DNA of 64,000 nucleotides, from contig JAHRBS010000013.1 of NCBI GenBank assembly GCA_024305745.1, forward strand, positions 310,001 to 374,000, written 5' to 3'. This document shows, piece after piece, positions 54,659 to 64,000 of the stretch. The notes beneath the pieces are model-generated. The model did no database searches, had not been told where the DNA came from, and was given only the letters and a program-made list of their open reading frames with translations. The translations under genes were made by a program, and so were the position numbers. The DNA comes from Polyporus tsugae (lineage: Eukaryota > Basidiomycota > Agaricomycetes > Polyporales > Polyporaceae). Numbering within the stretch: the first letter of the stretch is position 1; each line of letters begins with the position of its first letter.

Positions 54659-56191
54659 TCAAGCCTGGGCTGTCTTCCGCTGCCCTACGGGACCGACGCG
54701 CGCGAAGATCCAGATGCGCCAGTACACGACGTCCAGCGCCGGCTCGTTGCCATACGTCTGGATCGTCTTCTCGAACCCCCTACCCGACCGCAACAGCGGG
54801 TGGTCCGTGACCCAATATACCGGCGTCACGTTATCAGAGTCGTGCTCGTACGACCGGGACTTTTTGGCCCGGGCCCGCCTCTCCATGAGCGCCACCGCAT
54901 CCGCAACGAGCTCGCCGCCCTTCGCGACCAGGTACTCCACCGCGGAGTCTTGGATCATGCAGTCGGGCGGGGGCAGGGACAGCACGCGGTCCGCCATCAC
55001 GTAGCTCGTCAGGGACGACCACTGGCTTTCGCGCGTCTCGTACTGGACCTTTAGGGACGCGTCGAGCGCGCACTCGCGGAGCACCTTGAGCATCACGCCG
55101 TCCGAGGCCTTGAGGCGCGGCTCGAGGTCCCGGAGCGCCTTCTTGGCGGCATGCCTGTCACGGTAGGCCGTCGCGAGCGGGTACTGGTGCCTGAGGCCGA
55201 ACATGAGGTTCCCGCCGTCGGGCAGGAACGACTGGTCCTGGAGAGCCGCTTGCAGAGCGTCCTTGAAGGACTGCTCGTTCGTCGAAATCTGGTGAGGCAC
55301 ACCGGTTGGCTGCGAAGATGTCGAGCTTGCCCCGGCGAGGGCGTAGTAGAGGTTATAGGTGATCGTCACGCGGTGGCCGGACGTGACGGGCATGACCTCG
55401 TGCTCGGTGTCGCTGAAGAACGCGATGTATGCGATCGACGGCTGCTCCCGCTCCGCGAGCAGAGCAGACGAGTCGAACGTCCACTCCATCGTCTCTCCCT
55501 CTTGCTGCGCCGCGGCGCGGAGCTTGAGAGCACCTCCCTCGTGCGGCGTCGGGAAGACGATGACAAGGGAGCCGAACATGAGTTCGCTGCGTGGGGTATC
55601 AACGTGGGCTTTGAAGAACGCGTCTTTGCCTGCATTCCGGCCCGGCCCATCGTCAGTTCGGAAAAGGGAATACCCTGAGCGTGTGTGCCAGACGCACCGT
55701 AAACGTTGAGCTTGTAGAGCTCGATGTTGAGGTCCTCGTACTTGACTCTCTTCGGGTTTTCGACCAGCAGCTCCGTGCGGATGACGTCCACCAGGCTTGA
55801 GCGGCCCACGTCGAAGCCGATCATGAAGTCTTTGTTGTCGAGCTTGCCTGCCTTGCGATACGTCTCGTCGTAAACATCCTGTCCTGCGACGCCAAACGTG
55901 GCTGGGGCACACGCATCTGCTAGATGTTGTAGCTCCGTAGCAGTTGCAGTGGACAGGTTGATGCGGCTTGACACGGCGGGGGCCCGTGAGGGGGACATTC
56001 AAGTCGTCCACAAACAAGGAGACTCACTGAGCATTTCCTTCGGTGCCATAGAAGAGCGTGAAGTCGCTGTCGGGCAGCGCAAGGGTGCCTTGGCAGTACG
56101 GCGGTTTTGCGACGATGCTGGACTTGAGGTACTGAAGCTGTGGAGGCCGCTGGAGTGGCGCTTCTTGTTTGTCCTGTTTGCGCTTCGGCAT
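54659..56191 (-). CDS. 2-oxoglutarate/Fe(II)-dependent oxygenase, copy 1
   Basis: Hydroxylase of the prolyl-4-hydroxylase-like fold. The start is MPKRKQDKQEAPLQRPPQ; exon 1 ends at GTEGNA, exon 2 runs HRINLSTATATELQHLADAC to IELYKLNVYG, and exon 3 begins KDAFFKAHVDTP. Iron ligands are His and Asp of FKAHVDTP and the His of TSGHRVTITYNLYYA; the Arg in GHR should bind 2-oxoglutarate. The C-terminal 230 residues, with FLPDGGNLMFGLRHQYPLAT, form an extension typical of fungal members. Upstream is a TATA element at 56260-56268. The twin gene at 57006-58651 lies directly behind in the same direction, indicating tandem duplication. The substrate is unknown. Confidence 0.82.
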
Positions 56192-56259
56192 GCCGAGGAG
56201 ATATGACTGTTGGTGGTATGGTTTGGGGATCGGACGAGGCTGGGGACGCACGGTGGCCC

Positions 56260-56268
56260 TATATATAC
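56260..56268 (-). promoter_or_regulatory. TATA box of 2OG oxygenase copy 1
   Basis: GTATATATA on the minus strand lies about 70 bases before the ATG at 56191. The twin gene has a TTTAAAA-like element at the same distance (about 58720). Confidence 0.4.
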
Positions 56269-56269
56269 T

Positions 56270-57005
56270 ACGGTAGGAGCACGCCGCCACGCCGCCTTAG
56301 CCTGGGGCTATAATTGACACAAGATTTCTGAAACGAGGGGACAATTCCTTGCCTGCAAAGTCATTGCGAGTCATGTTCAGTGGCACAATTGTTCCACAGA
56401 AAAGGCAACACTTACCAGGTTAGTATCTCAAGTTCCTCGGCTAACACGAGTCGATGACTACGTAATAATTGATCAGCACTAGATGATCCCGAGGCAAATG
56501 GCGCTGACAGCACAGACGGGCCGTTTCAAGAGTTCCCGTCCACGAATGGTGACAAAATAGTTGCGATGGTTAGTGTGGTCAACAGAAAACCTCGAAAGCA
56601 CGGTAGTTATTGAATTCCCAACGGCCGGACAAATACACGGAGCGTCAACTTCCGAAGATCTGGACTCCCTGAGCCTGAGGGTGCTTGGGTTGCAACTCGT
56701 TTCCTTTGAATTCTGCATGACTTATGTACCATCTGCAGCCGCAGCTGGTATCGGAACGCTTAAGGCGAGTGACTCGTGCTTCAAACTCAATGCACGGACG
56801 GAGATTGTAGTTGTGCTGTAATATGTAGGGTTCGCTGTAGCACCAGCGTTGATGCAACATCGCGCGAGTCGATCGCAAATAGTACACGCGTCGTCGTTAG
56901 GCTGGTATAGGTCGTCGGTCACCGAGTTGTGCAGTTGGTCTACAACAAAACGCACAGAAATGAGGAGTCAACAAGTATCTTTTCCCGAACCAAAAAGGAC
57001 TTCTA
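56270..57005. other. spacer between the tandem oxygenase genes
   Basis: It holds the promoter of copy 1 and the 3' flank of copy 2. The beginning (56310-56420) resembles 58770-58850 upstream of copy 2, so the tandem duplication included promoter sequence. No gene is recognised. Confidence 0.4.
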
Positions 57006-58651
57006 TCAAGCCTGTGCCGTCTCTCGCTGCCCCACGGGACCCACGCGGGCAAAGATCCAGATACGCCAGTACACAACGTCCAGCGCCGGCTCGTTGCCAT
57101 ACGTCTGGATCGTCTTCTCGAACCCCTTGCCCGACCGCACAATCGGGGGGTCCGTCACCCAGAACACCAGTGTCGCAGGCTCGGACTCAAACAGGGCCTG
57201 CTCGGACTCAAACAGGGCCTGCTCGGACTCAAACAGGGACTGCTCGGCCTGCGTCTCCACGGGGACCGCCGCGTTCTGGACGAGCTCGCCGCCCTCCGAC
57301 AAGAGGTAGTCCGCGGCGGACTCCTCGATCATCTCGTCCGTCTGAGGCAGGTACAGCACGCGATCCGCCATCACGTAGCTCATCGCGGACGACCACTGGT
57401 TTTCGCGCGCCTCGTAGAGGACCTTGAGGGACGCGTCGAGCGCGCACTCGCGGAGAACCCGGAGCATCACGCCGTCTGAGGCCTTGAGGCGCGGCTCGAG
57501 GGCCCGAAGGGCCTCCTTGGCCGCTTCCTTGGCCGCCTCCTTGCCCCGGGCTATAACCGCATTGATGATGTTCCGGGAGTCGATGACATTGATGAGCTCC
57601 TTCTTGATGAGCTCCATGTCCAACTTGTAGGACGTCGCGAGCGGATACTGGTGCCTGAGGCCGAACATGAGGTTCCCGCCGTCGGGCAGGAACGACTGGT
57701 CCTGGAGGACGCTTCGCAGAGCGTCCTTGAAGGACTGCTCGTTGGTAGAGATCGGGTGAGGCACACCGGCCAGCTGAGAGGCTGCCGGACTCGACTCGTC
57801 GAGGGCGTAGTAGAGGTTGTAGGTGATCGTCACGCGGTGGCCGGACGTGACGGGCATGACCTCGTGCTCGGTGTCGCTGAAGAACGCGACATACGCAATC
57901 GTGGGCTGCTCCTGCTCCGCGAGCAGAGCAGACGAGTCAAACGTCCACTCCATCGTCTCTCCCTCTTGCTGCGCGGCGGCGCGGAGCTTGAGAGCACCTC
58001 CCTCGTGCGGCGTCGGGAAGACGATGACAAGGGAGCCGAACATGAGTTCGCTGCGTGGCGTGTCAACGTGGGCTTTGAAGAACGCATCCTTGCCTAGTGA
58101 TCAGCTCCGATCGTCAGTTCCAAGATGGGGATCCGAGCGACGTGTGTGGACGCACCGTAGACGTTAAGCTTGTAGAGCTCGATGTTGAGGTCTTCGCATT
58201 TGACTTTCTTGGAGGTTTCGACCAGCAGCTCGGTGCGGATAACGTCCACCAGGCTTGAGCGGTTCACATCGAAGCCGATCGTGAAGTCTTTGTTGTCGAG
58301 CTTGCCTGCCTTGCGATACGTCTCGTCATGCACGTCTTCACCCGCGACGCCAAACGTGGCTGGGGCACACGTGTCTGCTAGATGCTGTAGCTGGACAATG
58401 GATGCGGTGGAAAGGTTGATGCGGCTTGATATGGGGGAAGGGTGTAGATCAGGTCAAACACTCGTGTTCACAAGCAATGACACTCACTGAGCATTTCCTT
58501 CCGTACCGTAGAAGAGCGTGAAGTCGCTGTCGGGTAGCGCAAGGGTGCCTTGGCAGTAAGGTGGTTTCGCGACGATGCTGGACTTGAGGAGTTGAAGCTG
58601 CGCAGGCTGGTGGAGTAGCTCGTCTTGTTTGCCTTGTTTGCGGTTCTGCAT
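57006..58651 (-). CDS. 2-oxoglutarate/Fe(II)-dependent oxygenase, copy 2
   Basis: Same architecture as the preceding gene: MQNRKQGKQDELLHQPAQ start at 58651, SSIVAKPPYCQGTLALPDSD, an exon with RKAGKLDNKDFTIGFDVNRS, and a third exon with KDAFFKAHVDTPRSEL in which His and Asp are iron ligands, plus TSGHRVTITYNLYYALD with the distal His and Arg. It differs by an inserted Lys/Ala-rich segment around KEELINVIDSRNIINAVIAR and by a 21-base unit repeated three times (57180-57244) that encodes FESEQAL repeats near the C terminus. The end ALDVVYWRIWIFARVGPVGQ is the same in both. Likely recent tandem duplicates, both apparently intact. Confidence 0.82.
57180..57244 (-). repeat. 21-bp in-frame tandem repeat inside oxygenase copy 2
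   Basis: CTCGGACTCAAACAGGGCCT recurs with a period of 21 bases, three times with one late change, giving a seven-residue FESEQAL repeat. Copy 1 has no such repeat at the matching place. Confidence 0.85.
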
Positions 58652-58930
58652 GGTGAGAAGACGGTGAGCCTGCCAAAGTATGAGTTGGGGGGACGGGGAG
58701 GGCGCACGGTCAGAGTCTGTTTTTAAAGTACTGGAGGTCACGGTACACGCCGCCTCCTGCCAGCGAAGCACCGGGAGTCATGTTCAGAGAAGCGGTTAGT
58801 ATGTCACAGAAAAGGAAACACTTACCAGTTCGGTCCTTCAGCTCTAACCGTGGGTTACACATGCCTACGTAATAAGGCTCCTGTTTTGAATGCGACTCAA
58901 ATTCAGTGCTGGAGGCAAGCTCTCGTCCAT

Positions 58931-58956
58931 GAGTGTGTGTGTGTGAGAGAGAGAGA

Positions 58957-58991
<35 letters not shown>

Positions 58992-59000
58992 TAGTAGTAG
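58931..59000. repeat. compound microsatellite (GT)n(GA)n(GT)n(GA)n(GTA)n
   Basis: Runs of GT, GA, GT and GA repeats are followed by three GTA units, about 70 bases in total, 280 bases upstream of the second oxygenase gene. Confidence 0.95.
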
Positions 59001-59568
59001 AAACAAGGTGTTTGTAACGAGAACCTTTCAACGTTAACGTTCAACGTTCAATATTAATGTAATAGTCAGCCTAGTCGGCGTTCCAATAAATAGGAGATTG
59101 ATCCGCCGGAGGCTGAGTCATCACATATGATGACAACGTTTCAGTCTTGCCACGGCTCCTCATCAATCATCAAGAGATGTACAGTAACTTTGACTCTGAG
59201 CAAGAAGTGCGAGGCGATGAACTTCGTGGCGTGGAAATGTATGTATATACGAGGGAGCGATAGGTAACAATAAACTACATATGAAACTGAGGCCAAATCC
59301 AGTCACCTAGGCATCTTTCAGTAATAAGTTACGCAACTATGTGGCCTGAAGACATTCACGCAATCTTTCCATCGCACTCGTCCCCCACAGGATGAGTTCT
59401 GTGTGACTCTCCTCGTCAGCACAAATAGATGCCGTTTCTGAACCAAACCGAGCGACTCCGAGTCGGAGTTTACTTGACACAAAGAGCATAACATACATTA
59501 CACTTCTAAACCAAGGTCTATTCGTACAACGCCGCACTCCACTGCCCCCTTCGGAGAATGTCCCGCAC
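59001..59568. other. intergenic, nothing recognised
   Basis: It contains a short repeated phrase (AACGTTAACGTTCAACGTTC at about 59029) and otherwise AT-richer sequence than its surroundings. No gene is seen. Confidence 0.4.
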
Positions 59569-61269
59569 TCACCGCCCCTGCGACAGCGTCGGAAGATTGA
59601 TCCTCTCTGCCGTGTTCTCGTCTACATCCTCTTCCCCTTTCAGCTGTCGCGCAAAGGGACCTGACTCCACGCTCGACCTTGTCTCGACACTACCCTCCTG
59701 TGCCTCTTCGTCCCCGACGCGCGTGCCCCTGGCAGAGGAGAAGGGGCACCCCTTCAGTCCGCTGGCGTGCGTCAACGTCAAGGCCCGCGTGGACGTGGTG
59801 TGTGCGTACGGGCGCGAGGCGACGGCCCAGGTCGAGACCGAACGGCCGTCTAGTTGCTGGCTGCGCCCGAGGCCGTGCTCGAGCTGAGACTGGTTGAGCG
59901 CGACGAGAACGACGATGACCATGGGGTATATTGCCTGTGGATGCAGAAGGCGAGGTCAGTGCGGTGCTCGTGTGACGAACGGGAAGCCCGTTAGTAGATC
60001 GGGCGAACGTACGACGATGGGGGCGACACAGGCTTCGTGGTAGAACGACGCTGAGCGCCACGGACCCCCATCGACGTTGGGTATCATGTCGCCGACGACG
60101 TGGTAGACGAGGAACTCCACCTGGATCATGAAGTCAATTGTTGGTTTAGTAGCACATCGTCTCGAGGCATCCGTGGAGGCGTACCCAAACGAGACAGTAT
60201 ATCATCCCCGATTCCACCAGTAGCGCCATGATCTTGAGAACTTGCGTGCTGCTCCCTCCGACGCCCAGATGCTCGCGCAGGAACTGTCTGTGCTGCCTGC
60301 ACATACGACCATCAGCGACTCGATGGCGTGCATCGTGCGGAAGGGGAGGCGTCGCGCAGGGGGTTGTACGCACCACGTCTTGTACCCAATCAGCGCGGTC
60401 GAGAAGACGTTCGTCGCGAGCGACAACGCAATGGCAGCGGTCCCGAACGGGTCTCCGCTGTAAACCATCGGGAGGGTGCCAGGCTTGTCATTCTCCACAA
60501 AGACTGATCGTCGCGTCGACACGATTCCGAGTCCTAGGACGAACCTCACAAACTGATATTGCAACTGCGCAGGGAGAATGCGTACCGAAGGTGCTGGAGA
60601 GGAGGATACAGCAGACGTGACGGATCTTCTTGTTTCCAGGGTAGAGCATCCGTGCGCGCCACCAAACGACTGCGTCCCCGATGCATACCTGAGATCGAGG
60701 GCCAGGAGGATGAGAAAACACAAACCAACACGACGAGATGGGGCACCACTCACGTTCACCGTGAATGCCGCAGTCAAGATACAAGCGCGGGCAGCCTCCG
60801 ACAAGCCCATCGAGAACCCCGTCTCGGAGGAGGATGAGGTCCCAAGTCGGTCGACCGCGCTGACAAGGAGTTTGCTTGTGTTGATGGATAATTCCAGCAG
60901 TGTCGCCCAGTACACGGTGGAGGAGATGTAGAGCGCGATCGTACTGGCGAGCAATAGCCTGACCGCTAACCGTCTAAAGCCATGCGAGCTGACGAGCGAT
61001 GGCCGTTGAACAGAACAAACACGGAGGGACGAAGAGGGGGGGGGGGGGTATCTTACATCAGGATGTACGTGGAGGCCACAATCAGTAACGTCAATACGCC
61101 TATGATGCTCATGAGACCAACGACGAGCACTGACAATAACTGGCTGCGTACCGAAGAACATCGATGATAGAATGATGATTGTTTGGTCGTCCACCAGAGT
61201 TGAGCTAAGGGTTTGAGCAAGATCGAGCAACCTTGCATCGAGACCGGTGGTTTTCGTTGGCGCCGTCAT
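59569..61269 (-). CDS. seven-helix membrane protein, GDA.VWWRA family, copy 2
   Basis: Multi-exon minus-strand gene. Exon 1 (61269-61152) starts MTAPTKTTGLDARLLDLA and ends SSMFF; the 52-base intron is followed by GVLTLLIVASTYIL (61099-61057). Then come SHGFRRLAVRLLLAST and LEAARACILTAAFTVN-like helices, IGDAVVWWRARMLYPGNKKI, GTAAIALSLATNVFSTALIG with YKTW, SSTQVLKIMALLVESGMIYC, VEFLVYHVVGDMIPNVDG and AIYPMVIVVLVALNQSQLE with a polar tail ending TLSQGR. Each piece has a counterpart in the gene at 7379-8979 with the same splice positions. Family function is unknown; a receptor-like role is often guessed but not shown. Confidence 0.72.
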
Positions 61270-62649
61270 GATAGACGGGGATATCGTAAGAGAGGCGAAG
61301 TGTGGGTATAAAAAGCACTAGCGGGATCTGCTGGGCGAGTAGTTTCCGGTAGGGAGAGGGGTTACTGAGACGGGGACGCGGAGGACGAGAACGGGATCCA
61401 GCCAAGGTCTCCGAGAGCCTGCGGCTCTTTAATGAGCGACATTTGCGGCAGTGATTGGAGCGTCTCAAGAGGTCCCACGAAGAAGATTTTCATCTCCCAC
61501 TGATGCGTCGAACTGCAAGACCCCAATGCCTGGCGAAGGTTTCCGACGAACCGCTTATATATCAAGCTTCCAAACCAAGGAAGACTCACCCGCGCAGCAT
61601 AAGGATTACATCCGCTCAACTACTTCCACCATGGAGGTACCGCAATGTCTGTGCCGCGCGGAGCAACATGAAGGTTTGAAACCAAGACTTGACGAGCGTC
61701 GCTGAGGTCCGTGGAGGCAGATCTGATGCTACTGAGAAGAATGATGTGCCAACAGACCGATACGACGTGGACACTCACGGGCCCAAAGGAGGGGACTGCA
61801 TCCTGATCGTGGGACAGAACTTTGGTCTCTTACGGGTGACATCTTATTGATCTCTCGACCCGCGCGGAGAAGCAAGCGAAGCATGTGCATGGGATCTTCA
61901 ACGGGGAGGGAATCAGCGAAAGTCCGAATCGCGGGTGACGCTTACGACGTAGTCTCCGTTGCTGACCTTATCGGGATGGCCAAAAGATGACAGTCGATCT
62001 TTTCCGTACTTACGACGGGCTGCTCGAGACCGCTTGCGGCAGCTTGAGTGTGGATCGTCGTGAGCGTGCCGGTATCAGGCTGAGGCTGGGCTGAGGTATG
62101 GGACGAAAATGGACGCTGGACAGCCACACGCTCGGCTGCGCAGCAAAGCGTCAAGATGCGCTCTTGGCGGGCATCCATGGCAAATGTGCGCCCGCCTGCT
62201 ACTTTGCCCTCCTTGTTAGCCTTCTCTCTCGCCAGCATCTCGACTCTGCATTTTATGGCATATGTCGTCATTTACATCACTGCGGTCATAGTATAGTATT
62301 TGCATGAGTCAAACGGGGAGAACCCACGATGTTGCAATCCCATGGCGGCCAAGCGGCGTGCCAACACCCGGCAGTGGCAGATTTTGAGACGACATTTGTA
62401 ACCCGTGTGAGTAGTTTTTTTGTTCATGTTTGCGGAGGACAGATGATCCCACTGCTGACTGTCTTATCCATTCAATGTGTCCGAGACCCCACGCGAGCTC
62501 GAGAAGCTGAGTACGGGCCGCCGAGGACTACATCCTCACATGACACCCCCATGGGCGTATTTCCGTCCAGCCTGACCCTCGTAAAAACCTCTTTCTTATC
62601 TTCCAAGCGAGGCCACACAGCTTCACTCATCTACGCCTCTCCTAGTGCA
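61270..62649. other. no recognised gene; possible short minus-strand gene at 61942-62271
   Basis: On the minus strand MTTYAIKCRVEMLAREKANK begins a frame that stays open for 109 codons. A GTAAGT after LEQPVV could splice it to small downstream exons (SNGDYV). I do not recognise the product. The rest of the stretch, including the leader of the second ThDP enzyme, shows nothing further. Confidence 0.25.
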
Positions 62650-64000
62650 ATGTACACCACCGCCTCTATGATCCTCAAGGCCCTCTCGGATGCAGGCATT
62701 ACGCACGCATTCGTCAACTGGGGAAACGATCATCCCGCGTTCTTGGAAGACCTCGAGCGGGAGCGTATCGAGAACGGCAAAACCCCCATCGAGATAATCA
62801 CTTGCCCACACGAGATGGTCGCGCTTAGCGCAGCTCAGGGCTACGCACAGGTAACCGGCAAGCCAGCAGCCGTTATAGTTCATGTTGATGTCGGAACCCA
62901 GGTAAGCTCCGAATAGCCTTTCTTATAAATGTCCACGTTCACAGATAAGGTTTTCATCAGGGTCTTGGGGGCGCTGTCCATAACGTTGACCGGGGACACA
63001 CTCCTGTTCTCATCTTCGCCGGTCATGCACCTCATTCGTCGGACAAACGTCTGAAAGGAACCAAGAATGAATGGCCGATGTGGCACCAAGGTCAGTCCTC
63101 GTCATTAAGCTTTCAACACTCGTCTTACCTTCCACTGTAGATGTTCCGGACCAGCCGTCGATCGTTCGGCAGTACATGCGATACACCGCGCAGATCCAGA
63201 GCGGGAAGAATGCGAGACAGATGGTTTCGCGTGCCTTGCAAATGTTTGTGCATTCATCAACGTCTCCGGACATCTGCCATACCAACGCCTTTTCAGCGCA
63301 ACGAGCCAACCGAAAGGCCCTGTGTACCTTTGGGCCCGTCGCGAAACCACCGAGGAAGAAGTCGACGAGTCAATCTTCAAGGAGAAGTTGGATATTTTAA
63401 AGTGGCCGTCCGTGCAAGGGGGAGGGCTCCCCGACTCAGGTGATTCGAACTTCGCATGCCATTCGACGCCAGCCGTTGACCTTTCAAACCGCCCAGCTGT
63501 GAAGACGATCGTGGACGCGCTCCTCGTTGCCCAGTTCCCGCTCATCATCACCGCCAACTCCGGGCGCAACCCAAACACTGTCCCTCTCCTCTCCCAGCTC
63601 TCGACCCTCCTCGCGATCGGCGTGTACACATCGTGCCCGATGTCCATGTGCATCCCCTGGACGCACGAGAACTACATCGGCACGGCCTTTGGCGGGAAGA
63701 ACGACCTGCTCGAGCACGCCGATCTGCTCATCATCCTCGAGCTCGACGTCCCGTGGGTCGAAGCGGCAGGCAACAAGCCGCGCGACGGTGCGCGCGTCTT
63801 CGTCATCGACTCGGACCCGCTCAAGATGAACTGGGGCTGGCATCACGTCGACGCCGAGCTGCTCTGCAAGGCCGACCCGGAGACGGCCCTCACGCAGCTC
63901 GTCGCCGCGCTCGACGTGCCCGACGTCAAGGCTGCCACCGACTTGGTCGCGTCCCGCCAAGCTCGCCTGAGGGAGCTCCGCTCGGCGTGGGTGGCGTCCC
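62650..64000 (+). CDS. thiamine-diphosphate-dependent enzyme, copy 2, partial at right edge
   Basis: Starts MYTTASMILKALSDAGITHA at 62650. Exons 62650-62901, 62961-63090, 63141-63243 and from 63297 on join in frame; exons 2 and 3 have exactly the lengths (130 and 103 bases) of those in the gene at 47615-49706. ITCPHEMVALSAAQGYAQVT holds the catalytic Glu. GPVYLWARRETTEEEVDE, FPLIITANSGRNPNTVPLLS and ARVFVIDSDPLKMNWGWHHV follow, in the central domain. The C-terminal ThDP-binding domain lies beyond the window. No lesion is seen in the visible part. It and copy 1 point in opposite directions, about 13 kb apart. Confidence 0.87.

Noticed and set aside
57006..58651. A toxin-like or effector repeat in the oxygenase C terminus
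   Set aside because: The repeat is a simple 21-base expansion inside a normal 2OG oxygenase; nothing indicates secretion.
61037..61048. A run of G as a possible quadruplex regulatory site
   Set aside because: It lies inside an intron of the seven-helix gene as a single homopolymer, which could also be a sequencing slip; there are no further G tracts nearby.
1..64000. A transposable element as the cause of the duplications
   Set aside because: No reverse transcriptase, integrase, transposase, long terminal repeat or terminal inverted repeat was recognised at the module borders, although very short signals could be missed by eye.

Overview
This window looks like nuclear DNA of a filamentous basidiomycete, most likely an Agaricomycete such as a wood-decay polypore. 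Genes are split by many introns of about 50 to 70 bp with GT..AG ends. The gene families are also characteristic: fungal AP-2 sigma, berberine-bridge-type FAD oxidase, GH12 endoglucanases, DUF6534-like and GDA.VWWRA-type seven-helix proteins, F-box/WD40 proteins and a DUF2235-DM9 protein. No prokaryotic feature, CRISPR array, or complete transposon with reverse transcriptase or transposase was seen. All gene models were spliced by eye.

Left part (1-13.6 kb): a DUF6534-like membrane protein running off the left edge; a large unrecognised gene (2.9-5.5 kb, minus) whose shorter paralogue lies at 12.2-13.6 kb (plus); a seven-helix gene (7.4-9.0 kb, minus); and an intact coproporphyrinogen oxidase gene (10.0-11.1 kb, minus). 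Decayed HEM13 and HSP70 pieces lie among them.

Central part (13.8-40.6 kb) is a patchwork of segmental duplications. A module of [type-I SDR, type-II SDR, tRNA-Glu(CTC), AP-2 sigma] is present at 14.0-17.6 kb and again, inverted, at 35.5-39.3 kb. A third, partial copy at 26.3-28.2 kb carries the only intact AP-2 sigma gene, next to an F-box/WD40 gene. Only some copies survive: two type-I SDRs and one AP-2 sigma are intact, and all three tRNA genes can fold. The others carry frameshifts, stops, lost splice sites or truncations. Free-standing gene ends (SDR 3' ends, a WD40 3' end, an F-box piece, an ArfGAP first exon) lie at or near module edges. Single-copy genes between modules are an ArfGAP of the Glo3/ArfGAP2-3 type, a GH12 endoglucanase and a secreted FAD oxidase.

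Right part (40.8-64 kb): an MBL-fold hydrolase, a third decayed HEM13, a decayed thiamine-diphosphate (ThDP) enzyme piece, a DUF2235 hydrolase fused to DM9 repeats (with a 9-nt microexon carrying its catalytic serine), an intact ThDP enzyme, a UBC1-type E2 enzyme, a GNAT acetyltransferase, a second GH12 gene, two tandem 2-oxoglutarate-dependent oxygenases, a second seven-helix gene, and a second ThDP enzyme cut by the right edge.

Housekeeping genes (HEM13, AP-2 sigma, ArfGAP, UBC1, tRNA-Glu) are interleaved with accessory oxidoreductases and secreted enzymes. I see no biosynthetic backbone gene, so I do not call a metabolite cluster. The most unusual features are the mosaic inverted duplication with its trail of gene fragments and the microexon in the DUF2235-DM9 gene.
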